64,000 nt of DNA, taken from assembly GCA_963807465.1 (NCBI GenBank), contig CAWECB010000002.1, forward strand, positions 1 to 64,000, given 5' to 3'. This document shows positions 9,354 to 19,652 of the stretch, in pieces. Within the stretch, counting starts at the first letter, position 1. Each line of letters opens with the position of its first letter. A model generated the notes under the pieces. It was not told the origin of the DNA. It did not search any database and was given only the letters and a program-made list of their open reading frames with translations. The translations under genes and the position numbers were made by a program. The stretch comes from CAWECB01 sp963807465. GTDB taxonomy: Bacteria; Patescibacteriota; Minisyncoccia; Minisyncoccales; Minisyncoccaceae.

Positions 9354-10713
9354 ATGAAACGGAGATATGCAATTCTCTTTGCGCTTGGTCTTCGTCGCGA
9401 GCCTCGCGGTGCCCGCCATGCTGGCCGTCGCGCAGGAAAACGTCACCCTGACGGTCGCAGTCGTGAACAACCCCGACCAGCGGAAGCTGCTGGAGCTCTC
9501 CGACAAGTTCCAGGCGCAGCATCCCACCATCAAACTGTCGTTCGTGATGCTCCCGGAAAACGAGCTTCGCGACCGGGTGACCACGGACATCAGCACGAAG
9601 GCAGGGTCGTTCGACATCGTCCAGATCGGCACCTATGAGACCCCCGTCTGGGGGAAGAACGGCTGGCTGGCGTCGGTCGACGACCTCATGCAGCAGTATC
9701 CGGACAACGTGCAGCCCAACTACGACGTGAACGATCTGATCAAAGGAATCCGTCTGGGCCTGTCGGCCGACGGCAAGCTGTACGCGGTGCCCTTCTACGG
9801 CGAATCGAGCATGCTCTTCTACAACAAGAAGATGTTCGCGGCCGCGGGGCTGAAGATGCCGGCAGAGCCCACGTGGGACCAGGTCCGCGAGTTCGCGCGG
9901 AAACTGCATAACCCGGCAAAGAAGCAGTACGGAATCGCGCTGCGCGGGCTGCCCGGCTGGGGCGAAATCCTGGCTCCGCTGGATACCGTCATCAACACCT
10001 GGGGCGGAAAATGGTTCGACCAGGACTGGCAGCCGCAGCTGACCTCCCCGGAGTTCAAGGACGCTGTGAACTTCTACGTGAAGCTGCTCAAGGACTACGG
10101 AGTACCCGGTGCCGCAAATAACGGCTTCTCGGAGTCGCTCACCATGATCGCGCAGGGACAGGCCGCGATGTGGGTGGACGCGACCGTGGCGGCCGGCTTC
10201 CTGGAGGACCCGAAACAATCGAAGATCGTCGGCAACGTCGGCTTCGTGATGGCGCCATATGAGAAGGTGAAGAAGGGCTACCACTGGCTGTGGTCCTGGG
10301 CGTATGCCATCCCCACAACGAGCCAGCATCAGGCCGCGGCCCTGCAGTTCCTCACCTGGTGCACGAGCAAGGACTACATCAACCTCGTCGGCCAGACCTA
10401 CGGCTGGGCCACCGTCCCGCCGGGGACCCGCTACTCGACGTACAAGAACCCCAACTATCTGAAGGCGGCAAAGGAGTTCGCCGATGTCACTCTGAAGTCC
10501 ATCGAGTCCGCCGACCCGACGGACGCGACCAGGGACCCGGTTCCGTACACGGGCGTCCAGTTCGTGGGCATCCCCGAGTTCCAGGGTTTCGGCACCGACG
10601 TGTCGAAGCAGATCTCCGCCGCCATCGCCGGCACCCAGACGGTGGATCAGGCCCTGGAGACGAGCCAGGACATCGTGACAAAGGCCATGACGGACGCGGG
10701 GTACATCAAGTAG
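9354..10713 (+). CDS. Polyol/sugar ABC transporter substrate-binding protein 1
   Basis: This is a family 1 extracellular binding protein most like SmoE/MtlE of mannitol-sorbitol transporters: FVMLPENELRDRVTTDISTK, DIVQIGTYETPVWGKNGWLA, ALRGLPGWGEILAPLDTVIN and WDQVREFARKL. The ATG at 9354 is preceded by AAGGAG and begins MKRRYAILFAL, continuing after one extra G into LVFVASLAVPAMLAVAQE, a signal peptide ending in AVAQ. The remainder is a single frame to 10713. Permeases follow at 10817 and 11702. The exact polyol cannot be read from sequence. Confidence 0.88.
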
Positions 10714-10816
10714 CCTCGCACCGGCGGCGAACGTATGAACCATACTGACACCGGGCTTCTCTCCCTCCGCCTTCGCGGCGGGGGGAGAGCGCCGGTGTCC
10801 CCAGAGAGGCCTTCCC

Positions 10817-11705
10817 GTGCGGAAACAGATACAGGTGCGTTCTCGTCCCTGGATGCACAGGCCGGCGATCATCTACCTGATCGTGCTGACGCAGGTGCCG
10901 GTGCTCTTCACGCTGTACTACAGCGTGACCAACTGGAACCTCCTGCGCCCCGACCGACCACGGATGTTCATCGGCCTGCAGAACTACATCGGCTTCTTTC
11001 TGGCCCGGGACACCGCCAGGATCATGCTCAATACCCTTGTGTTCTCCGTCGGGGTCGTGGTCCTTTCCCTCGTCCTCGGGATGATCCTCGCTCTGCTCCT
11101 CACCCGGGAGTTCAGGGGACGGAACCTGGCGCGCACGCTTCTGATCACCCCGTTTCTCATCATGCCCACCGTGTCCGCTGTCATGTGGAAGAACATGCTG
11201 TTCAATCCCGCGTTCGGCCTGATCAGCTCCACTCTCGCGGTCGCTCGGCGGTCCCCGGATCGACTGGATGAACCAGCACGCCATGGGATCGCTCATCGCC
11301 ATCGTCACCTGGGAGTGGACGCCATTCATGATGCTGATCCTGCTCTCAGGGCTGCAGGGCCTGGCAAAAGAGCAGCTCGAGGCGGCGCAGATCGACGGGG
11401 CAGGGCCGCTCACCACGTTCCGCTCGATCATCCTCCCGCACCTCACGCGCTATATCGAGATCGGCGTGCTGCTGGAGACTCTGTTCGTCCTGAACATTTT
11501 CGGTGAGATCTTCACCACCACCACGGGCGGGCCGGCAAATTACACCACCACGCTGACCTTCAACATCTACCTCGAGGCTTTCAAGCGCTGGAACGTCGGA
11601 CGGGCGAGCGCCTTCGCGGTGATTGCCGTCATCTTTGCGAACATCATCACACTGCTGTTCATACGAATCATCCGTCGTGACTCGCGTACAGGAGAGACAG
11701 CATGA
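10817..11705 (+). CDS. Sugar ABC transporter permease (MalF/SmoF type), one frameshift
   Basis: This is an inner-membrane permease of the MalF/UgpA class. It begins with GTG at 10817, preceded by GAGAGG: VRKQIQVRSRPWMHRPAIIY. Hydrophobic segments include VLFTLYYSVTNWNLL and LLITPFLIMPTVSAVMWKNM. The EAA loop that contacts the ATPase reads EQLEAAQIDGAGPLTTFRSI, and GEIFTTTTGGPANYTTTL follows. One frame change near 11250 splits it; both halves are otherwise continuous. The stop overlaps the next permease start (ATGA at 11702-11705). Confidence 0.88.
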
Positions 11706-12526
11706 GGCCGCATCGAATGATCTGGGGTCATCTCCTTTCGATACTGACCGTCCTCATTGCCCTCATTGTCTTCTTCCCGATCCTGTGGATGGTGCTGACC
11801 TCCTTCAAGTCCGAAGCGGACGCCTTCACGTACCCCCCTCCGCTGATCTTCCACCCGACGCTGGACCAGTACGAGGTGGCCCTGGGCGCTTCCGGCTACT
11901 TCCATTACCTGCTCAACACGGTGATCGTCACGGGGTTCTCCACCCTGGTGGCCCTGCTTCTCGGCGTGCCGGCCGCCTACAGCCTGGCCTTCTATCCGAC
12001 CCGTCGGAGCAACTTCACCCTGATGTGGGTCATGTCCACGCGCATGCTGCCTGCCGTGGGTGTCATTGTTCCCCTGTACATCATCTTCAAGAACCTGGGC
12101 TGGTTCGACACGTACCACGGGCTGATCGTGCTCTATACGGCAATGAATCTCCCGCTGGTGATCTGGATGATGCGGTCGTTTTTTCTGGACCTGCCCTACG
12201 AGACGCTCGAAGCGGCCCGCATCGACGGGGCCGGCCTCCTGCAGGAGCTGCGGCTCGTCATCCTGCCCATGGCGCTCCCCGGGCTGGTATCCACCATACT
12301 CCTCTGCCTGATCTTCACCTGGAACGAGTTCTTCCTGGCGTTCAACCTGACCATCACGAAGGTGCCGCCGCTCACGGTTTTCATCGTCGGGTTCAAGACG
12401 TCGGAGGGGCTGTTCTGGGCCAAGATGTCGGCCGCGGCAACCGTGTCCGCCCTGCCGGTCATCATCGCCGGCTGGCTCTCGCAGCGCCAGATCGTGAGGG
12501 GCCTGACCGCCGGGGCCATCAAGTGA
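11702..12526 (+). CDS. Sugar ABC transporter permease (MalG/SmoG type)
   Basis: This is an intact permease of 274 residues, the second half of the membrane channel. It begins MRPHRMIWGHLLSILTVLIA and has the MalG-class pattern FFPILWMVLTSFKSEADAF, MSTRMLPAVGVIVPLYIIFK and the EAA loop YETLEAARIDGAGLLQELRL. The C terminus RQIVRGLTAGAIK is typical of polyol and alpha-glucoside permeases. No ATP-binding subunit follows. The next gene is convergent, so a shared ATPase encoded elsewhere must energise it, as is common for MsmK/UgpC-type systems. Confidence 0.92.
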   Translation: MRPHRMIWGHLLSILTVLIALIVFFPILWMVLTSFKSEADAFTYPPPLIFHPTLDQYEVALGASGYFHYLLNTVIVTGFSTLVALLLGVPAAYSLAFYPTRRSNFTLMWVMSTRMLPAVGVIVPLYIIFKNLGWFDTYHGLIVLYTAMNLPLVIWMMRSFFLDLPYETLEAARIDGAGLLQELRLVILPMALPGLVSTILLCLIFTWNEFFLAFNLTITKVPPLTVFIVGFKTSEGLFWAKMSAAATVSALPVIIAGWLSQRQIVRGLTAGAIK

Positions 12527-12593
12527 AACGAGAGGGCGCGCGGGACCTGCCCTTGCGCCCGCCCCAGTAGAGACAGAGGAGGCGCCCTGCCGG

Positions 12594-13395
12594 TTACCAG
12601 GCGCAATAGCCTCCGTCGATAATCAGGTCCGAACCGGTCATGTAGTCCGACGCCTCGCTGGCAAGGTAGACCACTGCGCCCTGGAGGTCGGTGACCTCTG
12701 CCATGCGGTGCATCGGGATGAGCGGCATCCAGGCTTCCATCATCTTCTTGCCTTCCGGAGTGGCGATCAGGTTCTCCACGAGGGAGGTCTTCGTGTATCC
12801 CGGGCTGATGGAGTTCACACGGATGCCGTATCGTGCCCATTCGGCCGCGAGACTCCGGGTCATGTGGATGACTCCTGCCTTGGACACGTTGTACGGAACC
12901 TGGTTCTGCGGGGTGTTGACGATATGCCCGGACATGGACGCCGTATTGATGATTTTCCCGTACCCGGTCTTCTTCATCTCCCGCGCCTCCGCCTGCGCGC
13001 AGGCAAACACGCCGTCAAGATTCAGATGCATGACCTTCTGCCAGATCTCATCGGTGATGTTCTCCGCATCCACCCACTGTCCGATCCCCGCGTTGTTGAC
13101 GCCGATCGTGAGCTTTCCCCACTTCTTCAGCACCGTGTCCACCATGCGTCCGATATCGGCCCGGTCGGTCACGTCCGCGCGCACGGCAAGTGCGTCCACG
13201 CCTTTGCCCTGCAGCTCCGCCGCCACCTCCCGGTGGAGTCCGGCGCAATGTCCACCACCGCTACCGCCGCGCCGGCTTCTCCCAGCGCGTGGGCGAACGC
13301 GCGGCCGATTCCCTGTCCTGCCCCCGTGACAAGGGCGACTTTCCGTTCAAGCGGAACCTCTCCAGGATGGGAGCTGCCTGTGTCACCTGATCCAT
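12594..13395 (-). CDS. Short-chain dehydrogenase/reductase (polyol or ketose type), two frameshifts
   Basis: This is an NAD(P)-dependent SDR of about 265 residues. It starts [16 protein letters not shown] at 13395 after the strong site AAGGAGG. The cofactor motif [15 protein letters not shown], the structural NNAGIG, the catalytic Ser in IINTASMSG, the YNVSK catalytic pair (Y and K) and the typical SPGYTKT are all present. Frame changes lie near 13335 and 13232. It is last in the minus-strand operon of binding protein 2 and two permeases, so its substrate is probably the imported polyol or its ketose. It is most reminiscent of sorbose, xylulose and arabitol reductases. It is convergent with the permease ending at 12526. 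Confidence 0.87.
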
Positions 13396-13450
13396 GACGA
13401 CCTCCTTCTGTGTGCCGCCCCCTCGGCGGGGCGCTTTTGAAAACTGCCCT

Positions 13451-14276
13451 CTATCCCTTTACCGAGCCCGCGGTCAGACCCTTGACCAGCGAGCGCTGCG
13501 CAAACCACCCCAGTATGGACGGGGGAAGGATCACGAGCGTCGAGATGGCGCTCAGCTTGGCCCAGAACAATCCTTCCTGCGTCATGAAGCTCGCCATGTA
13601 GACCGGCACCGGGGCCGCGTTCACGTACGTCAGGTTGATCGAGAAGAAGAACTCGTTCCAGACGAAAATGAACACGAGCAGCCCGATGGACACAATGCCC
13701 TGCCGGCACAGCGGGACGATCGTGCTGAAAAACGACCGCAATCGGGAGGCGCCGTCCAGGTCCGCCGACTCCAGGATTTCCCGCGGCACGTCGAGGAGGA
13801 ACGCACGTATCATCCAGATCACGATCGGAATATTGACCCCGGAAAAGATAAGGATCATCCCGCCGAGGGTATCCAGGAGACCGAGCACCCGGAAAAGGAG
13901 GAACACGGGGATGATCATGGCCACCGGCGGGAGCAGCGTCGTGGACAGGAACCAGAAGAAGAGGTTGTCCGCCCTTTTCAGCCTGCCGAACACGATGACA
14001 TACGACGTCGGGACCCCGACGAGGATGCAGATGGCCACTGCCGCACACGGAGATGATGGCGGAGTCCTCCAGGTAGCGAAGGATCTGCTGCTGGAGGACG
14101 ATCCCGTAGTTCTGCAGGGTCGGGTGGGCGAGCCACAGCGTGGGCGGGACCGCGTCCGCCTCTGTCTTGAAGCTCGTCAGGAGCATGTACAGGAGCGGAA
14201 ATGCCCAGATCACGGCGACACACCAGGCCACCGCGATCCGCAGCAGGCGGCGGCCCCTGCCCGCGCGGGAGATCAT
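13451..14276 (-). CDS. Sugar ABC transporter permease (MalG type), operon 2, one frameshift
   Basis: The gene starts at 14276 with MISRAGRGRRLLRIAVAWCV and continues with WAFPLLYMLLTSFKTEADAV, matching the permease at 11702. One frame change near 14040 leads into MAICILVGVPTSYVIVFGRL. The EAA loop reads REILESADLDGASRLRSFFS and the end is QRSLVKGLTAGSVKG. It overlaps the stop of the preceding permease by four bases (ATGA), and the dehydrogenase starts about 55 bases downstream of its stop. Confidence 0.88.
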
Positions 14277-15166
14277 GACGAGGCCTCCGCGAAGCGCCGC
14301 CGGAACCAGCGGAACAGGACGAAAATGGCCACGAGGGTGATGGCCACCGTCACCACGGCAAGAGCGGCGGCGTGACCGACGTCCCAGCCGAGGAATGCCA
14401 GTCGAAACACGTAGAAGGGGAGGTTGGCGGAAGAGTAGCCGGGACCGCCCCGTGTCGTGACGAAGATGAGCCCGAACACCTTGAGCACGAAGATCATTCC
14501 CAGCAGGATCGCCACCTCGATATGGTTCATGATGATCGGCAGCCTGATGGAGAGCAGCTCCCGCCACCACCCGGCCCCGTCCACCCGGGCGCTGTCGGCG
14601 ATCTCCACGGAGATGCTGCGGAATCCCGCGAGCATGATCAGGACGAAGAAGGGGGTCCACTGCCAGACGATGAGGATGATGATGGTGAGCAGGGAGTCGA
14701 CGCCGAAGAAGTCCACCGGCTTGATGCCCAGCAGGGATGCGACGGATTCATTGAAGCCGAAGGACGAGTTCAGCATCATGGTGCGCCAGATGATGCCGGC
14801 CACCGCATCCATCACGAAAAACGGGGAAATGACCAGGGTGCGCACGATGTTCACGCCGGGAAAGTCCTGGTTCAGCATGAGCCCGAACAGGATCCCCAGG
14901 ACCGTGCAGGCGGCAAGGGAGACCAGCGTGATCAGCGCCGTGTTCAGGACGACAGAGTAGAAATCACGGGTGACCAGGATGTCGAAATAGTTGTTCAATC
15001 CGACGAACGTGATCCCGAGATCGGGGCGGACGACGATCCACTGCACGACGGAGAGCCCGATGGTGACCAGGATGGGCGCCTGGGTGATGACCGCCACGAT
15101 CACGATTGCCGGCAGGGTGAGGAGCCGGGACCGCGGGCGGTTCAATTCGTTCATCCCCTGCTTCAT
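14273..15166 (-). CDS. Sugar ABC transporter permease (MalF type), operon 2
   Basis: This is an intact permease of 297 residues. It begins MKQGMNELNRPRSRLLTLPA, has membrane segments such as PAIVIVAVITQAPILVTIGL and the EAA loop SVEIADSARVDGAGWWRELL, and then GLIFVTTRGGPGYSSANLPF. The start overlaps the stop of binding protein 2 by four bases and the end overlaps the second permease, so binding protein, both permeases and the dehydrogenase form one tightly coupled operon. It is clearly paralogous to the permease at 10817-11705. Confidence 0.92.
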   Translation of the reverse strand: MKQGMNELNRPRSRLLTLPAIVIVAVITQAPILVTIGLSVVQWIVVRPDLGITFVGLNNYFDILVTRDFYSVVLNTALITLVSLAACTVLGILFGLMLNQDFPGVNIVRTLVISPFFVMDAVAGIIWRTMMLNSSFGFNESVASLLGIKPVDFFGVDSLLTIIILIVWQWTPFFVLIMLAGFRSISVEIADSARVDGAGWWRELLSIRLPIIMNHIEVAILLGMIFVLKVFGLIFVTTRGGPGYSSANLPFYVFRLAFLGWDVGHAAALAVVTVAITLVAIFVLFRWFRRRFAEASS

Positions 15167-16519
15167 TGAGCCTGCTTGAGGTACCCGCCGTCCCGCGCCA
15201 CCCGCAGGGCCGCGGCCTGCGAGTCCGCCAGGGCCGCGTCCAGGGTCTTCTGTCCCGCGATGTACGCGGCGAGCTGCTGGGAGATGGTCTCTCCGAGGCT
15301 CTGGAACTCCGGAATGGAAACGTACTGCACTCCCACATAGGGGACGGGCGGCAGGGTGGGGTGCTCATAGTCGGCGTTTTCGATTGCCGAAAGGACCCTG
15401 CGGGCAAAAGGCGCGGAGGCAAGGTAGCGCGGGTTGCTGTACGTGGATGCCCTTGTTCCCGGGGGGACGCGCGTCCAGCCGACCTGGTTCCCCACGAGGG
15501 AAACGTAATTCCTGTCCGTTGCCCAGCGGAGGAACCTGAAAGCCTCGTCGGGGTGCCGGGACGAGGACCCGATGGCCAGCGCCCACGCCCAGAGCCAGCC
15601 GTTGTTGCCCTTCCGGGCGGACGGGGCCTGGGCATAGCCGATCCTGCCTGCGACCTTCGAACCCGGCGCTTCCAGCGCGCCCGCGGTCACCGTTGCGTCG
15701 TACCAGAGCGCGGCCTTGCCGCTCTGCATGATGGCCAGGCACTCCGTGTAGCCGTTGGTCGTGGGATTGGGCTCCCCCGCGTCGGACAGGATCTTCTTGT
15801 AGAACTCCCATGCCTCCCGCATCCGGGGCTCTTCGAACGCGGGCTGCCAGTGCTCGTCGAACCATCGTCCACCGAACGCGTTGATCATCGTGTCGAACGG
15901 GGCCAGTATTTCTCCCCACCCGGGCAGGCCCCTGAGCACGATCCCGTATGTTCCTTTTTCGATGCCGTTCAGTCTCACCGCGAAATCGTAGATCTGCTGC
16001 CAGGTGGGCGTCTCCGGCATCGCGAGGCCCGCGCGGGCGAACAGGTCCTTTCGGTAGAAGACCATGCTGCTCTCCCCGTAGAAGGGAAGGGCGAACTGGG
16101 CGTGGTCGTACGAAAGCGCGGAGCGGATCGACGGGAGCAGGTCCTCCCGGTCGTAGGCGTCCCTTTCGGACCGGGGAAGCCGGGCAAAGAAAGGCTCCAG
16201 GGAAACAACCCACCCATTCTTGCCCCAGAACGGCGCGTCATAGGTTCCGATTGTCACGATGTCGTACTTTCCCGAGCCCAGTCCGACGTCCTCCGTGACT
16301 TTCTGGCGCAGCTCGTTTTCCGGAAGCACGACGAAGTTCAGCCGGATGTTCGTGCTGCGCGTGAACCAGCTCGAGAGCTGCTGCATGATCAGCATGTCGG
16401 GGTTGTTCACCGTGGCAACGGTCAGCTCGACCGGGCCGCTCTTCTCGCGCGCCCCCGCTGGAAAAGACGGCTGTGGATCCGGCGAGAAGCATGGCAAGTA
16501 CGGCAAGGGTCCTTCTCAT
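15163..16519 (-). CDS. Polyol/sugar ABC transporter substrate-binding protein 2
   Basis: This is a paralogue of the binding protein at 9354: LNFVVLPENELRQKVTEDVG, DIVTIGTYDAPFWGKNGWVV and VLRGLPGWGEILAPFDTMIN. The start at 16519 gives MRRTLAVLAMLLAGSTAVFS followed by SGGAREE, a signal peptide whose mature start resembles those of spirochaetal binding proteins. One frame change near 16443 leads into SGPVELTVATVNNPDML. The remainder is in one frame to the stop at 15163. Operator 2 lies just upstream at 16572-16616. The substrate is probably a polyol, by similarity to SmoE; this is inference. Confidence 0.88.
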
Positions 16520-16571
16520 TGGGGGCTTTTTATCCGGCCTCGGGCATCCTATCCCACGCGCCTTGCCGAAA

Positions 16572-16616
16572 GAAGTTACCGCGGTACCGGTTGACGGCGG
16601 AATAGTACTAGTACTA
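16572..16616 (-). promoter_or_regulatory. Two-palindrome operator, copy 2
   Basis: Read on the minus strand this is AGTACTAGTACT, then a spacer, then GGTACCGCGGTAAC and TTC, the same layout as copy 1 including 28 bases between palindrome centres. It faces the binding protein 2 gene, whose start lies about 53 bases downstream. Its distal end overlaps the last codons of response regulator 2, so the site lies inside the operon between regulator and transporter genes. Confidence 0.72.
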
Positions 16617-17310
16617 CTTCGCAAACCGAGGTCGGCTCTTCAGCGAGTTGACGAGCTTCATCGCCTGCATGCGGTTGTGCACGTGCAGCTTCGAATAAAT
16701 CACGCTCACGTGGTTTTTCACCGTCTGCTCGGCGATCGAAAGCTTTCTTCGCGATGAGAACATTGTCCGCGCCCTCCCCGATGAGGCGAAGGATCTCGAT
16801 CTCCCGCTTGCTGAGGAAACGGAGGAAGGAGTTTTCTCCTGACGGCATGACGCGCGTTTCAGCGCCTTCCTCCGCGGAGGCCTCTCCCTCCCGGGTGCGC
16901 AGCACCTTGTTCGCGACCTGGGGGGAAATGATGATCGAGCCGCTGCAGACCGCGCGGAGGGAGACGATCAGCTCTTCCGGGGGGATGTCCTTGAGCAGGT
17001 AGCCGGCCGCTCCGTGGTTCAGCGCCTCCACCACGTAGACGTCGTCGTCGAAGGTCGTGAGCATGAGGACGTGGATTTCGGGGTACGCCTCGCGGATGAT
17101 CTTCGTCGCCTCCACGCCGTCCATGTCCGGCATGCGCACGTCCATGAGGATGATATCCGGCTGTTTTTCCACGACGAGCCGTATGGCCTCGCGGCCGCTC
17201 AGGGCGACACCCACCACCTCGAAGTCCGTGGCGCGCGTCTCCAGCACCGTGCGGAGACTCTCCACGAACAGGACCTGGTCGTCCACGAGCAGGACCCGGG
17301 TTTTGTTCAT
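16614..17310 (-). CDS. NarL/FixJ-family response regulator, copy 2, one frameshift
   Basis: The gene starts at 17310 (MNKTRVLLVDDQVLFVESLR) overlapping the kinase stop by ATGA. The receiver has the Asp of DIILMDVRMPDMDGVEAT, and the HTH domain has LSKREIEILRLIGEG. One extra base near 16744 shifts the frame inside LIAKKLSIAEQTVKNHVSVI; the corrected end is KLHVHNRMQAMKLVNSLKS and a stop at 16614-16616. It is very similar to copy 1 over the whole length and almost identical in the recognition region, which fits binding to the same operator. Confidence 0.9.
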
Positions 17311-18531
17311 CTTTCCTCCTGCGGCCGCAGCGGAATCTCGGCCAGGACGTGAAATCCGAATGGCAGGTTTTCCGCCTTCATCGTGCCGCCAAGCTCGGCA
17401 ATCCGCTCGGTCATGCCGGCCAGCCCGACGCCGGGCACGATTTCCTTGGAGCCCTCCCCATTGTCGGAGATGCTGATCCGCACCGCGCCGTCCGCCATCC
17501 AGAAGTTCACCGAGATCTCCGTGGCGTTTCCGTGCCGCAGGGCGTTGGTCAGGGATTCCTGGACCGTGCGGTAGACCACCTCGTCCACCGCGCGCGCCGA
17601 AGCTCTGCGGCACGTTCCCGAAGTGCACGTGCACGGAGACCTTCGTCGCTCTCTCGAAGATCCGCGCCACGTCGGCGACCCTCCGCATCCCGCTGGACCG
17701 CTGGACGGGCGCCTCCCGCAGGTTCCTCATTGCGCGGCGGGTCTCCAGGAGCCCGCGTTGCGCCTGGTTGCGCGACTTCACCAGGAGGTCCTCCAACCCT
17801 TCCTTCCTGCCCTTCGCGAGGTCCGTAGCCGCCTCCATCATCATCTGGATGTTGGTGAGCGTATACCCCACGATGTCGTGCACCTCGCGGGCAATGCGCT
17901 TGCGCTCCTGTTCCTCGGTCTCGCTCTGTACCCGGGTGGCCAGCTCCTGAAAATCGAGGTTCGCTTCGGAGAGCGCCTTGACGGTGCGGTCGATTCGCTG
18001 CATCTCTTCCTGCTGGCTTCGTATCACATGGCTCCGGGATCCTACAAGACCCGCAAGCCATGTCATGAAGACCAGGTAGAGGCCCAGGAGGACCGCGTAC
18101 ACCGGCGGCGCGCCTTCCACCCTCACGCCCCACGCAATGAGCGGCCAGTGCATGGAGGCGAGCACGACCGAGTACCCGAGGGAGATCACCGCGGCGATGA
18201 TCCCCTGCACCTCCGTCATCGTCACCCAGATGAACACGGTTCCCAGCACGGCCCCGGTCGTGAGCGCGGGGCCTTCAGGGACGCCGATGACGACCTCGAC
18301 CATCATTGCGCAGAGAAGAACGACCACGCGGTACACATTCTTCCGCAGAATCCGTACGATCAGCAGGAGCAGGGTGGCCAGGCACAGGAGGACATAGAAC
18401 TGGGGGAGCCAGACAGGACGGAGCGCGGCGTCACGAAACGTGAAGAAGAACAGCAGGCCGGCCATGCTGTGACCCGCGAGAATTGTCCCGAGGCTGGGCG
18501 CTCGATCCGCGATCCATGGTCGTAACTGCAT
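17307..18531 (-). CDS. NarL-type sensor histidine kinase, copy 2, one frameshift
   Basis: This kinase starts MQLRPWIADRAPSLGTILAG at 18531. The N-terminal half has about six hydrophobic segments, including LLFFFTFRDAALRPVWLPQF and IIAAVISLGYSVVLAS, with no periplasmic domain of note. A coiled linker follows, then the phospho-accepting His in KRIAREVHDIVGYTLTNIQM and the ATPase domain with TNALRHGNATEISV and DNGEGSKEIVPGVGLAGMTE. A frame change sits near 17592. It overlaps regulator 2, and the regulon of binding protein 2, permeases and dehydrogenase lies directly downstream on the same strand. Confidence 0.9.
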
Positions 18532-18573
18532 AGAGCGCGCTTCATCAACTCACCTGAGGATAGCACAGCCCCG

Positions 18574-18619
18574 GGTACCTAGTACAATTCTTGCAAACTT
18601 CGGTACCCCGGTAACTTCC
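18574..18619 (+). promoter_or_regulatory. Two-palindrome operator, copy 3
   Basis: The sequence GGTACCTAGTACAATTC, a spacer ending CAAACTTCGG, and then TACCCCGGTAACTTCC matches copy 1 almost base for base. The first palindrome carries one extra C and the second is TACCCCGGTA, yet the centres are again 28 bases apart. It lies between the divergent sensor kinase 2 and the alcohol dehydrogenase whose ATG is 33 bases downstream. Confidence 0.73.
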
Positions 18620-18651
18620 AGGCAGCCGGGGGCAGGTGAAAGGATGAGCCC

Positions 18652-19652
18652 ATGAAGGCAGCATTCATTGAAAAGCCGGGTGAGATCGCCGTGCGGGAGA
18701 TCCCCGTCCCCGCAATAAGGGATGACGAGCTCCTGGTCGAGGTGAGGGCGAGCGGGATCTGCGGCACCGACATCCACATCTTCCGCGGCGAATACCTCGG
18801 CACCTACCCGGTCATCCCGGGCCACGAGTTCTCCGGCATCGTCACGTCCGTCGGCGCGCGGGTGACGCGTTTCAAGCCCGGCGACCACGTTGCCGTGGAG
18901 CCGAACATCTCCTGCGACAATTGTCCCGCCTGCCTGTCGAACCGTCAGAACTTCTGCGAGAAGTGGAAGGCGGTCGGCGTGACCCTCCCGGGGGGCATGG
19001 CGCAGTTCGTGGCCGTTCCCGAGAAGGCCGCATTCGACATCGGAAAGCTGCCGTTCACCGCCGGCGCCTTCGTGGAGCCGCTCTCCTGCGTGCTCCACGG
19101 CGTGCAGCGCACGGGGTTCTCCCTCGCCGACCGGGTGCTGATCCTCGGCGCGGGCCCCATCGGCATCCTTCTGCTGAAGGCCATCCTGCTGGAAGGGGCC
19201 AGCTCGATCACCTCGGTGGACAAGAACCAGGCCCGGCTGGCCCTTGCGCACGCGTCAGGGCGCGGCGCAGACCGTGTCATCATTCGAGGGCCTGCCGGAG
19301 GACGGCTACGACGTGGTCGTGGACGCCACCGGGGTGCCGGCGGTCATGGAGAAGACGCTGGGCTTTGCGCGGAGCGGAGGCAGGGTCCTGCTCTTCGGCG
19401 TGCCGCCGAGCACGGCAAGGATCACGTTCGACGCTTTCACCATCTTCCGCAAGGGCCTCACGATCCTCTCTTCCTACACCTCCGTGCGGAACTCGATCCA
19501 GGCGGTGCGGCTCCTGGAAAGCGGGAAGATCGACGTTTCACCGCTCGTCTCCCACGAGCTGCCGCTCTCAGGATTCCGCACGGGGAATCGAGCTGATCGA
19601 GCAGGGGAAGGAAGGAGTCCTGAAAGTTCTCATACGGCCCGACGGCCTATAA
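18652..19652 (+). CDS. Zinc-dependent medium-chain alcohol/polyol dehydrogenase, two frameshifts
   Basis: This is a member of the sorbitol/threonine dehydrogenase branch of zinc alcohol dehydrogenases. Catalytic zinc ligands are seen in SGICGTDIH and PGHEFSG, and the structural zinc cluster in CDNCPACLSNRQNFC. The NAD-binding region reads VLILGAGPIGILLLKA. Frame changes near 19265 and 19580 split it, the middle part being VVVDATGVPAVMEKTLG and the end GIELIEQGKEGVLKVLIRPD. It begins 33 bases after operator 3 with GGCAGGTGAAAGG as ribosome-site region. I infer oxidation of an imported polyol, co-regulated with the transporters. Its last bases overlap the convergent hydrolase. Confidence 0.88.

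Noticed and set aside
16576..18531. Apparent single kinase-regulator fusion of 651 codons
   Set aside because: Sensor kinase 2 and regulator 2 are joined in one frame only through a frameshift in each. The ATGA overlap at 17307-17310 and comparison with copy 1 show two genes.
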